From Gemmatimonadales bacterium (GTDB lineage: Bacteria; Gemmatimonadota; Gemmatimonadetes; Palauibacterales; Palauibacteraceae), in assembly GCA_009840115.1 (NCBI GenBank), contig VXOJ01000062.1, positions 1 through 42,385 of the forward strand: DNA of 42,385 nt. Direction: 5' to 3'. A model generated the notes under the pieces. That model saw only the letters and a list, made by a program, of their open reading frames with translations. It did no database searches and was not told the origin of the DNA. Numbering within the stretch: the first letter of the stretch is position 1; the number at the start of each line of letters is the position of its first letter. Below, piece by piece: positions 9,616 through 17,419 of this stretch. The translations under genes were made by a program, and so were the position numbers.

Positions 9616-11901
9616 ATGAGCTTCCGACGAAACCACGCTCTCCCCGGCCGTCGCCTCGGCTTCGGGCTCGCCTGTCTCATCGCCCTGTTCCTGCCGGCGC
9701 CGGAGTTGCGCGCCCAGGACGGCCCGGGGCCGCGCGAGCCGGAAGAGGCGCCGCCCCTCCCGATCGAGGGTCTTGCGGTCCGCACGGCGCAGGCGCCCGA
9801 CATCGACGGAGTCCTGGACGATGCGGCCTGGAACGGCGCTCCGGTGATGACGGACTTCATCCAGCGCGAACCCTTCGACGGGCAGCCGGCTTCCGAACGC
9901 ACCGAAGTGCGCATGGTGTTCGACGACGAGGCGATCTACGTGGGGGTGTGGGCTCTCGACGGGGACCCGGCGGGGATCATCCCCGGGGACCGGATCCGGG
10001 ACGCCGAGGTGTCCGAGGCGGACCACGTGCTGCTCGCGTTCGATACCTACCACGACTACCAGAACGCGTTCGTGTTCGGGACGACGCCGGCGGGCATCGA
10101 GTACGATGGACAGGTCGCCAACGAAGGCCGTGGCGGAGGCTTCTTCCTGGGGGGCGGCTTCAACACCCAGCGGCGGATGCAATCCGGCGCCGGTGGAGGC
10201 TTCAACAAGAACTGGGATGGCTCCTGGAACGTCGCGACGAGCCGCGACGGCGAGGGCTGGTACGCCGAGTTCCGGATTCCCTTCAACACGCTCCGCTACG
10301 GGACCGATCCGACCTGGGGCTTCAACGTCTCCCGTCAGATCCGGCGCCGGAACGAGGAGTCCTTCTGGTCCGCGGTCCCCCGCGAGTTCAACCTCTACCG
10401 GCTCAACTACGCGGGGAACCTGACGGGGCTCGAGCTTCCCTTCCGGCGCCTCGGCTCGGTCACGCCGTACATGCTGGGTTCGACGGCGCGGGACTACGCG
10501 GGCGGGCAGACGGCGTTCGACCAGAACTACGACTTCGGGGGCGAGGCCAAGCTCCAGCTCACGCGGGGCATGACGCTCGACGCGACGTACAACACGGACT
10601 TCGCGCAGGTGGAGGTGGACGACCAGCAGGTCAACCTGACGCGATTCAGTCTGCTCTTCCCGGAGAAGCGCCCCTTCTTCCTCGAGAACGCGGGGTTCTT
10701 CGCGGTCGGCGGCGGCGGGGCGGATCTCTTCTTCAGCCGCCGCATCGGCATCGCCAACGGACGGCAGGTCCCGATCACCGGCGGCGCCCGCGTCTCCGGG
10801 CGCGCGGCCGGGTTCAACGTCGGGATGCTGCACATCGGGACCGATGGGATCGAGGGCATCCAGGGCGCGAACGCGTACTCGGTCGCCCGCGTGGCGCGCG
10901 AACTGCCGAACCGGTCGCGGATCGGCGGCGCCTTCATCAACCGCGACGGGAGCGCTTCCGGCGACTACAACCGGACCTGGGCGGTGGATGGACAGTTGGG
11001 GCTGGGGGAGGCGTGGACGTTGACGGCGTGGGGGGCGCGGACGGCGACCCCCGGCCTGACGGACGCGGACGGGGCGTTCGACGCGACCTTCGGTCTCACG
11101 ACGCGCAAGTGGCGGGGGAACTTCCAGTACCAGTACTTCGGCGAGAACTTCAACCCCGAAGTGGGTTTCCTGCGGCGGACGGGCCACCAGTACTACCAGG
11201 TCTTCCTGATGTACAACATCCATCCGGCCGAGACCTTCCGCGAGATCCGCCCGCACATCTCGTACTTCACCTTCCGGAGCGAAAAGACGGGAGTGACGCC
11301 GGGGTTCGAGGAGTCGGCCCGGCTCCATATCGACAACCACTGGGAGTTCAACGACGGGATGGAGGCCCACACGGGCGTCAACTGGAACCGCGAAGGACTG
11401 TACGAGCCCTTCACGATCTTCGGCACGGACGTCACCGTGCCGGCCGGGACGTACGATGGGTGGGAGACGCAACTGCGCTTCTGGACGAACGAATCGGCGA
11501 AGGTCTCCTTCCGCAGCGGGGCGAACATCGGCCAATTCCTGTCGGGTTCGCGCCGCAGCCTGAACGGGACGTTGACCGTGCGGCCGGGTTCGTCGTTCAG
11601 CACGTCGCTCCGGCTCGACTACAACAACGTCACGCTGGAGCACGGGGACTTCGTCACGACGCTGGCGGGGGTGAACTTCGGGTACTTCTTCACGCCGAGG
11701 GTCTACCTGCAGTCGCTCGTCCAGTACTCGACGCAGCTCGACACGTTCTCCGCAAACGTGCGGTTCGGGTGGCTCAACACGGCGGGGACGGGCCTGTTCA
11801 TCGTCTACAACGACATCCAGGGGATCCAGGATCTGCACGGGCCGCAGGGCCGCTCGCTGATCGTCAAGTTCAGCCGGCAGTTCAACGTCCTCGGGGGCTA
11901 G
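9616..11901 (+). CDS. DUF5916-family outer-membrane beta-barrel protein
   Basis: 761 residues from the ATG at 9616. A signal peptide (LGFGLACLIALFLPAPELRAQ) precedes a carbohydrate-binding-module-9-like beta domain (roughly residues 45-230, starting APDIDGVLDDAAWNGAPVMTDFIQREP). The rest is rich in alternating aromatic/polar strands typical of a TonB-receptor-like barrel (PEKRPFFLENAGFFAVGGGGADLFFSRRIG region). This two-part architecture is that of DUF5916 proteins, common in Bacteroidota and Gemmatimonadota, whose ligands are unknown. It lacks a plug domain, so active TonB-dependent transport is not implied. Its stop overlaps the GTG of the ArsC-like gene by one base. Confidence 0.82.
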   Translation: MSFRRNHALPGRRLGFGLACLIALFLPAPELRAQDGPGPREPEEAPPLPIEGLAVRTAQAPDIDGVLDDAAWNGAPVMTDFIQREPFDGQPASERTEVRMVFDDEAIYVGVWALDGDPAGIIPGDRIRDAEVSEADHVLLAFDTYHDYQNAFVFGTTPAGIEYDGQVANEGRGGGFFLGGGFNTQRRMQSGAGGGFNKNWDGSWNVATSRDGEGWYAEFRIPFNTLRYGTDPTWGFNVSRQIRRRNEESFWSAVPREFNLYRLNYAGNLTGLELPFRRLGSVTPYMLGSTARDYAGGQTAFDQNYDFGGEAKLQLTRGMTLDATYNTDFAQVEVDDQQVNLTRFSLLFPEKRPFFLENAGFFAVGGGGADLFFSRRIGIANGRQVPITGGARVSGRAAGFNVGMLHIGTDGIEGIQGANAYSVARVARELPNRSRIGGAFINRDGSASGDYNRTWAVDGQLGLGEAWTLTAWGARTATPGLTDADGAFDATFGLTTRKWRGNFQYQYFGENFNPEVGFLRRTGHQYYQVFLMYNIHPAETFREIRPHISYFTFRSEKTGVTPGFEESARLHIDNHWEFNDGMEAHTGVNWNREGLYEPFTIFGTDVTVPAGTYDGWETQLRFWTNESAKVSFRSGANIGQFLSGSRRSLNGTLTVRPGSSFSTSLRLDYNNVTLEHGDFVTTLAGVNFGYFFTPRVYLQSLVQYSTQLDTFSANVRFGWLNTAGTGLFIVYNDIQGIQDLHGPQGRSLIVKFSRQFNVLGG

Positions 11902-12305
11902 TGCCGAGGCTCCTCTTCGTCTGCGTAGAGAACTCCTGCCGGAGCCAGATGGCGGAAGCCTTCGCCCGCATGCTGGCGGGTGACGGCGTGCAGGCGGCGA
12001 GCGGGGGTTCCCGCCCTTCGGGCGTCGTGAATCCGCGGGCGATCGAGTCCATGGCGGAGTTGGGCTACGATCTCGGCGTCCACCGATCGGAGGGGTTGGA
12101 CGACGTGCCGCCCGGTCCGTTCGATGCGGTCGTCACCATGGGGTGCGGCGACGCGTGTCCACACGTGCCCGCGCGGCGGCGGGAGGACTGGGAGGTGAGG
12201 GACCCGAAGGACCTGCCGGCCGAGGAGTTCCGCGCGGTGAGGGACGAGATTCGCCTGCGGGTGGCCGCGTTGCTGGCCGATCTCGGCGTGGCGCCCGGGG
12301 CGTGA
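11901..12305 (+). CDS. ArsC-like arsenate reductase / low-molecular-weight protein tyrosine phosphatase
   Basis: 134 residues from the GTG at 11901, which overlaps the previous TAG stop. The phosphatase-type P-loop is C8-x5-R14 (CVENSCRSQMAEAF), the signature of thioredoxin-coupled ArsC rather than glutaredoxin ArsC. A second conserved stretch, VTMGCGDACPHVPARRREDW, contains C82 and C86, the likely resolving cysteines, and DPKDLPAEEFRAVRDEI follows. Reduction of arsenate to arsenite is the family function. No ars regulator or efflux pump is adjacent, so a protein-phosphatase role is an alternative. Confidence 0.82.
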   Translation: MPRLLFVCVENSCRSQMAEAFARMLAGDGVQAASGGSRPSGVVNPRAIESMAELGYDLGVHRSEGLDDVPPGPFDAVVTMGCGDACPHVPARRREDWEVRDPKDLPAEEFRAVRDEIRLRVAALLADLGVAPGA

Positions 12306-13009
12306 GCCGGCCGGACCGGTCGCTCGTGATCGTGGCCGGCGGACGTTCGCGCCGCCTCGGCCGCGACAAGCCGCTGGTCGAGATCGGCGGCCGCACTGTA
12401 CTGTCGCGGATCCTGGGAGCCACGGCGCAGTTCGAGGACACGGTCCTCGCGGTGCGCGAGGTTCCGCCCTTCCGGCGTGCCCTCGCCGCGGACGGCTGGG
12501 AGCCCGGCGCGGAAAGCGCGGGCCCGCCCGGCTCGACCGCGTTCCTCGGCCCGGAGGGACGCGCCCTCCTCGTCGTGCCAGATCCGGTGCCCGACCTCGG
12601 CCCGCTCGCCGGCTTGGCTTCAGGGCTGGGCGCGGCGCGCGGCGCGATCTGCGTCGTGCTGGCGGGCGACCTCCCCTTCGTCACGCCGGATCTCGTCGAC
12701 CGCCTGAGCGGCGAACTCGCGAGCGACGCGGAGTCGGACGCCGTCGTGCCGCACGCGCGCGGCCAGGCGCAGCCGCTGTGCGCCGCCTATCGGCGGGAGG
12801 TCGGCCGGCTGGCCGCGCGGCTCGTGGCGGGCACCGCGGCGTCCGGCGGCCCGTCCCCCTCGATGATGGGCTTCCTGGAGCGGTTGCGGGTGCGGACCGT
12901 CACGGCCGAACAGGTGAAGCGACTCGGCGACCTCGAGACGATGGTGCGCGGCGTGGACAGCCGGGCCGACCTGGAGTGGGCCGAGCGGAGCGCCGCCGGA
13001 GCCGACTAG
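12302..13009 (+). CDS. mobA: Molybdenum cofactor guanylyltransferase-like nucleotidyltransferase
   Basis: 235 residues from the GTG at 12302, overlapping the previous stop as GTGA. MobA attaches GMP to molybdopterin to make the bis-MGD cofactor; the fold is a Rossmann-like NTP transferase. Visible motifs are the nucleotide loop AGGRSRRLGRDKPLVEIGG (about residues 11-29), DLGPLAGLASGLGAA and the metal-binding Asp of VLAGDLPFVTPDL. The C-terminal half is more divergent than in well-studied MobA proteins. Other molybdopterin genes are not in the window. It ends converging on kynU. Confidence 0.75.
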   Translation: MSRPDRSLVIVAGGRSRRLGRDKPLVEIGGRTVLSRILGATAQFEDTVLAVREVPPFRRALAADGWEPGAESAGPPGSTAFLGPEGRALLVVPDPVPDLGPLAGLASGLGAARGAICVVLAGDLPFVTPDLVDRLSGELASDAESDAVVPHARGQAQPLCAAYRREVGRLAARLVAGTAASGGPSPSMMGFLERLRVRTVTAEQVKRLGDLETMVRGVDSRADLEWAERSAAGAD

Positions 13010-13025
13010 CGCGGCGTCACGCTAG
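13006..13025. repeat. Inverted repeat holding both stop codons of the convergent pair
   Basis: CTAGCG (13006-13011) and CGCTAG (13020-13025) pair across eight bases. The TAG of mobA and the TAG of kynU each sit in one arm. It could act as a weak bidirectional terminator, though there are no T-runs. Confidence 0.4.
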
Positions 13026-14233
13026 AGACCGGCCGCTACTTCACCGAGGGCGGCGACCGCGTCGTCGAGTTGCCGGTCGCTGAGATAGGGGGCGGGGCCC
13101 AGCCGCAGCAGATCGTCGCGGTAGTCCGTCGCCACGCCCCGGGCCGCGAGCGCCTCGTGGAAGTCCCGTGCCCGCGGCGTCCGGAGCGCGAGGAAGCCGC
13201 CCACCGCATCGGGCGGGGTCTCCCGGTCGCGGTCCACGAGCGCCGGGTCCGCGTCGAGCCCGTCGAACCCTCGCGTGAGGCGGTCCATCTGGTGCCGGCT
13301 CACCGCGCGCAGAAACTTCGGCGCGAGTCCACGCTCCCGGAAGAAGTCGAACACCTCGGCCGCCCGGTAGTGGCTCGTCGGATCGTACGTGCTGCCCGCG
13401 AACCGCTCCGCTCCCGCTCCGTACCTCACCCGCGCCGCGTCCTCCCCCCCGTGCAGCGCCGAGAACTCCGCGAACCACCCGGTGACGGCGGGCCGCAGCC
13501 GACAGTCCGGCGGTACCCGCAGGAAGCAGTTCCCCTCGCCGAGCTGGCAATACTTGTACCCGCCCCCCACCACGAACGCGCCTTCGAGCCCCAGCTTCGA
13601 GAGATCGAAGGGGATCGCGTTCAGCGCGTGATAGGCGTCCACGAGGAGGTGGCACCCCACCCGTTCGCAGCGTTCCGCCACGCTGTCGAGCCCGCCGACG
13701 ATACGGGCGTCCCGGTAGAGGACGGCGGAGACCAGCACGCCCGCCGTCTCGTCGTCCGTCGCGAGACCAAGCCGCTCGGAGAGCGAGTCGATCGGGTCCA
13801 CGGGCACGCGAACGATGGCCAGTCCCTCCTCTTCCAGCCGGTCGAGCTGGCGCCGGATGGAGTGGAACTCCCCCGCGGTCGTCACGAGCCGGGGACGCGC
13901 GCGCAGGGGGAGGGCGGAGAGAAAGCGCACCACGAGTTCGTGCGTGTTCGAGCCCAGGGCGTAGTCCCCTTCGTCCGGGTGCCCCGGGTGTCCGAGGAGT
14001 TCGGCGTACCCGGCGCGGACCCGATTCCCGCGGGCGAACGCCTCCTCCCACTTCCCGTCCACCAGGCGGGCGGCGTCCTCCCAGGCCCGGAGCTGTCCCG
14101 CGAATCCGCAGTCGGGCCACGCCTGGTGCGAATGTCCCGTGAGGAGCAGCCGCTCGGCGACCCGGAAGCGGGAGTAGTACGGGGCCAGCGCGTTCGGCTC
14201 CCGGTACAGATCCTCCGGCGCGAAGCCCGTCAC
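13022..14233 (-). CDS. kynU: Kynureninase
   Basis: PLP-dependent hydrolase that splits kynurenine into anthranilate and alanine. 403 residues from the GTG at 14233, ten bases after the tryptophan dioxygenase stop. Type-I aminotransferase-fold landmarks are LGSNTHELVVRFLSAL, TTAGEFHSIRRQLDRL, the cofactor-binding Asp199 in LLVDAYHALN, and the Schiff-base Lys227 in VVGGGYKYCQLGEGNCFLR. It resembles the divergent bacterial kynureninase-like branch found in many anthranilate clusters. A four-codon frame (ATG at 14244, stop overlapping this GTG) bridges the two genes and could help coupling. Last gene of the tryptophan catabolic operon. Confidence 0.87.
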   Translation of the reverse strand: MTGFAPEDLYREPNALAPYYSRFRVAERLLLTGHSHQAWPDCGFAGQLRAWEDAARLVDGKWEEAFARGNRVRAGYAELLGHPGHPDEGDYALGSNTHELVVRFLSALPLRARPRLVTTAGEFHSIRRQLDRLEEEGLAIVRVPVDPIDSLSERLGLATDDETAGVLVSAVLYRDARIVGGLDSVAERCERVGCHLLVDAYHALNAIPFDLSKLGLEGAFVVGGGYKYCQLGEGNCFLRVPPDCRLRPAVTGWFAEFSALHGGEDAARVRYGAGAERFAGSTYDPTSHYRAAEVFDFFRERGLAPKFLRAVSRHQMDRLTRGFDGLDADPALVDRDRETPPDAVGGFLALRTPRARDFHEALAARGVATDYRDDLLRLGPAPYLSDRQLDDAVAALGEVAAGL

Positions 14234-14243
14234 GCGAAGCTCA

Positions 14244-15047
14244 TCACAGGTCCGTACGGATCGCCCAAAGATCCGGGAACACCGGGCGGTTCAGCGACTT
14301 CCTGAGGTAGGCGGCGCCGCCGGTCTGGCCGGTGCCGGGCCGCGCCCCGATCGTGCGTTCCACCATCTTCACGTGCCGGTAGCGCCATTCCTGGAGTCCC
14401 TCGTCCAGGTCCACGAACCGCTCGCACAGCTGGACGAGTTGCGGATCCTCCCGGTACAGCCGGATGAGGGCGGCCCGCACGCCCGCGGATGGCTCGGTCG
14501 GCGCCGTCACATCCCGTTCCAGGTCCTCCGCGGGGATCGCGTACCCGCGCCCGTGGAGGAAGCGAAGGAAGGCGGCCCACAGCGACGGTTCCCGGTAGCG
14601 GGAGTCGAGCCGCCGGCGCGCGTCGCTTCCCGCCGGGTATCGGTCGAAGACGTCCGTCCGCTTGTGGCCGAGAATGAATTCGAGTTCGCGGAACTGGTAC
14701 GACTGAAGGCCGCTCGCCTCCTCCAGCCGTTGCCGGAAGGCGAGGAAATCCAGCGGACGCATCGTCTCCAGGATGTCCAGCTGGGCGACCTGCACCTTCA
14801 GGATCGTGAGGATGCGTTCCATCGTATGCAGGAGCCGCGGCATGTCGTCCGCACCCATCCGGTCGCACGCGAACTCGAGTTCGTGCAGGAGCTGCTTGAA
14901 CCACAGCTCGTACACCTGATGGATGATGATGAACAGCATCTCATCGTGCTCGGGGCTCCCGCCCTCGCCCGATTGCTCCTCCTGAAGCGACAGCAGCTCG
15001 TCGAGGTGCAGGTATCCGGAATAGGTCAGGTATTTTCCGTGCGCCAT
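14244..15047 (-). CDS. kynA: Tryptophan 2,3-dioxygenase
   Basis: Haem enzyme opening the indole ring of tryptophan to N-formylkynurenine. 267 residues from the ATG at 15047, preceded by a strong ribosome-binding site (GGAGG, seven bases upstream). Active-site residues of the family are recognisable: His43 in IIIHQVYELWFKQLLHELE, Arg120 in YQFRELEFILGH, the axial haem ligand His225 in WRYRHVKMVERTIG, and the substrate loop GTGQTGGAAYL. Shorter than average at the N-terminus but otherwise complete. It supplies substrate for kynureninase encoded immediately downstream; the formamidase step between them has no classical gene here. Confidence 0.95.
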   Translation of the reverse strand: MAHGKYLTYSGYLHLDELLSLQEEQSGEGGSPEHDEMLFIIIHQVYELWFKQLLHELEFACDRMGADDMPRLLHTMERILTILKVQVAQLDILETMRPLDFLAFRQRLEEASGLQSYQFRELEFILGHKRTDVFDRYPAGSDARRRLDSRYREPSLWAAFLRFLHGRGYAIPAEDLERDVTAPTEPSAGVRAALIRLYREDPQLVQLCERFVDLDEGLQEWRYRHVKMVERTIGARPGTGQTGGAAYLRKSLNRPVFPDLWAIRTDL

Positions 15048-15067
15048 GAAGCTCCCTCCGGTGGCCC

Positions 15068-15101
15068 GTCCTCAGTACTCCCGCGTCCTCAGTACCCCCA
15101 C
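15068..15101. repeat. 17-base tandem duplication at the 3' end of the monooxygenase gene
   Basis: Two adjacent 17-base units, identical at 15 positions, span the last codon and TGA stop of the upstream gene, so on the minus strand GTACTGAGGACG appears twice. The second copy repeats the end of the gene just after its true stop. It has the same period as the repeat at 9581-9614. Confidence 0.8.
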
Positions 15102-17419
15102 TCGAATCTCGGCGTGTAGCCGTCCAGCGACGAATACTGCGGCGGCCAGGGGATCGGCGCCCCCGAGGCATAGGCGGCGTGCCGGGTCCAGTATGGGTCC
15201 CAGAGGTGGGCGCGGGCGAGACAGCAGAGGTCCGCGCGCCCCGCCGCGAGGATCGTGTTCACGTCCATGAAGGACGAGATGTTGCCCACGGCCATGGTCG
15301 CGATCCCCGCCTCGTGCCGGATGCGGTCCGAGAAGGGGGTCTGGTACTGGCGGCCGTAGGCCGGCTCCTGCCAGGGGACGGTCTGCCCCGCCGAGACATC
15401 GATGATGTCCACCCCCGCCTCCTTCAGGCGGCGCGCGACCTCGACGGCTCCGTCCGCGGTCATCCCGCCGTCCGCCCAGTCCACCGCGGAGATGCGCACG
15501 GAGATCGGCTTCTCCGGTGGCCACGCGGATCGCACCGCCGAGAGGACCTCGAGCGGGAAACGAAGCCGCCCGTCCACGTCTCCCCCGTACTCGTCCTCAC
15601 GGAGGTTCGTAAGAGGGGAGACGAAGCTGGCCAGCAGGTAGCCGTGCGCGAAGTGGATCTCCAGCAGGTCGAATCCGGCTTCCTCCGACATTTCCGCGGC
15701 GCGGCGGAACTCGGCCGTCACCCGATCCATGTCCCGCCGCGTCATCTCGCGCGGCACCGGGCTGTGTTCGAACCAGGGCACGGGGGAAGCGGCCATGATC
15801 GGCCAGCCGCCGTCTTCGAGCGGTTCGTTGTCGCCCTCCCAGGACAGATGCGTGGAAGCCTTCCGGCCCGCGTGGCCGAGCTGCATGCCGATCGCCGCGT
15901 CGGAATGGCGGTGCACGAAATCGACGATCCGCTTCCAGGCACCTACGTGCGCGGGAGCGTACATTCCCGTGCAGCCCAGCGAGATACGGCCCTCCCGGCT
16001 CACGTCCGTCATCTCCGACATCACGAGTCCGGCTCCCCCGATCGCCCGGCTGCCGAGGTTCACCAAGTGCCAGTCATCCGGCGTCCCGTCCTCCGCGGAA
16101 TACTGGCACATGGCCGAGACAACGACCCGGTTCTTCAGTTCAAGCTCCCGGAGCCGGAACGGGGCGAGGAGCGGGGGCGGAGCCGGTCCGCGCCCGACGC
16201 TCCCGGCGACAGATCTTCCGGCCGCCGTCGCGGCGTCCTCTGCGGCCCCCGCCGCCGCGTCCGCCGCGGCCCGTTCCGCGAACCAGCGGTCGACGCGCGC
16301 GGTGAACCCGGGGTCGCGCAGCGCGAGGTTGGAGTGGGTGATGCGGAGACTGCGCGTGATGAGGTTGAAGGCGAACTGCGGGGGTTCCGTCTCCAGGAAA
16401 CGCTCGGTGCCCTCGAACCATTCGAGGCTCGCCTGGGCCGCCCTCTGCGCGCTCTCGACGTCCGGCCGGCGTGCCGTCTCGTAGGCCTCGAGCGCCGGAG
16501 TCACCGCGAGATCGTGGGCGAGAAGCGACTCGTGGAGCGAGATCGCGTCGATCATCGCCAGCCGGGTGCCCGAACCGATGGAAAAGTGGGCCGAGTGCGC
16601 GGCGTCGCCGACGAGCACGATGTTGCCGTGGCGCCACGCTCGGTTCCGGACGGTCGGGAAGCCCCGCCAGATCGAGCGGTTCGCGACGAGTCGATGGGAA
16701 TCCAGTTCCTCGCGGAACGTGTCCTCGAGGAAGGCGACGGTCTCCGCTTCGGAGGCGGCGTCCATGCCGGCGGCGCGCCACGTCGCCTCGGTCGCCTCGA
16801 CGATGAAGGTGGAAACGGCTTCCCCGTCCGCGCCATCGGGCCTGTACTGATACGCGTGCACGCGCCACAGGCCGTGTTTGGTCTCCCGAAAATGGAACGT
16901 GAAGGCGGGGAAGGGCTTCGTCGTGCCGAGCCAGACGAACCGGTTCGGACGGAGATCGACGCGGGGGCCGAACGCGGCGGCGTATCGGTCCCGCATGCGG
17001 CTGTTCACGCCATCGGCGGCAAGCACGAGATCGGCGCCATCGTACGCCTCCTCCGACTCGACCTCCACGCCGTATTGCAGATCGACGCCGAGTTCGCGCG
17101 CCCGCGACTCCAGGATCTCGAGGAGGGTGGTGCGGGCAAGGCCGCTGAACCCGTGTCCGGTCGACGTGAGCCGGTGCCCCCGGTAGTGGATGTCGATGTC
17201 GTCCCAGTGGTGGAAGGACCGCACGATCGCCTCGTAGCTCTGGCGGTCCGCGGCGGCGAGTTCCTCCAGGGTGGCGTCGGAGAACACGACGCCGAAGCCG
17301 TAGGTGTCGCCGGGGCGGTTGCGTTCGAGGACGGTGACATCGTGCGCCGGATCCGAACCCTTGATCAGGATCGCGAAGTACAGGCCGGCCGGCCCGCCTC
17401 CGACGCAGACGATTCTCAG
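15089..17419 (-). CDS. 2-aminobenzoyl-CoA monooxygenase/reductase (salicylyl-CoA 5-hydroxylase family fusion)
   Basis: 776-residue two-domain flavoenzyme. Residues 1-375 form a class-A flavin hydroxylase with the FAD loop GGGPAGLYFA (7-16) and the second FAD motif VLVGDAAHSAHFSIGSG (268-284). An Ala-rich linker (385-415) leads to an old-yellow-enzyme-type FMN domain (416-776: FRLRELELKNRVVVSAMCQYS, HFAHGYLLASFVSPLTN). This architecture is known for 2-aminobenzoyl-CoA monooxygenase/reductase of Azoarcus evansii and salicylyl-CoA 5-hydroxylases; tryptophan dioxygenase and kynureninase alongside favour anthraniloyl-CoA, which would be hydroxylated and ring-reduced. Homologues begin MKIVCIGGGPAG; here the aligned first codon is CTG at 17419, overlapping the upstream TGA. 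No ATG, GTG or TTG occurs in frame nearby. Confidence 0.88.
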   Translation of the reverse strand: MRIVCVGGGPAGLYFAILIKGSDPAHDVTVLERNRPGDTYGFGVVFSDATLEELAAADRQSYEAIVRSFHHWDDIDIHYRGHRLTSTGHGFSGLARTTLLEILESRARELGVDLQYGVEVESEEAYDGADLVLAADGVNSRMRDRYAAAFGPRVDLRPNRFVWLGTTKPFPAFTFHFRETKHGLWRVHAYQYRPDGADGEAVSTFIVEATEATWRAAGMDAASEAETVAFLEDTFREELDSHRLVANRSIWRGFPTVRNRAWRHGNIVLVGDAAHSAHFSIGSGTRLAMIDAISLHESLLAHDLAVTPALEAYETARRPDVESAQRAAQASLEWFEGTERFLETEPPQFAFNLITRSLRITHSNLALRDPGFTARVDRWFAERAAADAAAGAAEDAATAAGRSVAGSVGRGPAPPPLLAPFRLRELELKNRVVVSAMCQYSAEDGTPDDWHLVNLGSRAIGGAGLVMSEMTDVSREGRISLGCTGMYAPAHVGAWKRIVDFVHRHSDAAIGMQLGHAGRKASTHLSWEGDNEPLEDGGWPIMAASPVPWFEHSPVPREMTRRDMDRVTAEFRRAAEMSEEAGFDLLEIHFAHGYLLASFVSPLTNLREDEYGGDVDGRLRFPLEVLSAVRSAWPPEKPISVRISAVDWADGGMTADGAVEVARRLKEAGVDIIDVSAGQTVPWQEPAYGRQYQTPFSDRIRHEAGIATMAVGNISSFMDVNTILAAGRADLCCLARAHLWDPYWTRHAAYASGAPIPWPPQYSSLDGYTPRFEWGY

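Noticed and set aside
11544..11560. TTGTAG-like and ATG-rich stretches inside coding regions as promoters
   Set aside because: Several TTGTAG or CTACAA hits (for example near 23597, 27972, 36986 and 40286) lie inside genes without a matching -10 and a gene start at the right distance.
9595..11838. A 747-codon minus-strand frame opposite the DUF5916 gene
   Set aside because: Composition bias mirrors the codon pattern of the plus-strand gene, which has a signal peptide and known architecture; no start signal of its own.
14230..14246. Four-codon frame between tryptophan dioxygenase and kynureninase as a gene
   Set aside because: Overlaps on both sides could aid coupling, but so short a frame arises readily by chance; noted only in the kynureninase entry.
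15089..17419. Assignment as salicylyl-CoA 5-hydroxylase for salicylate catabolism
   Set aside because: The architecture is the same, but neighbours make anthranilate from tryptophan and include a nitrogen-handling RidA protein; no salicylate-forming or gentisate genes are present.
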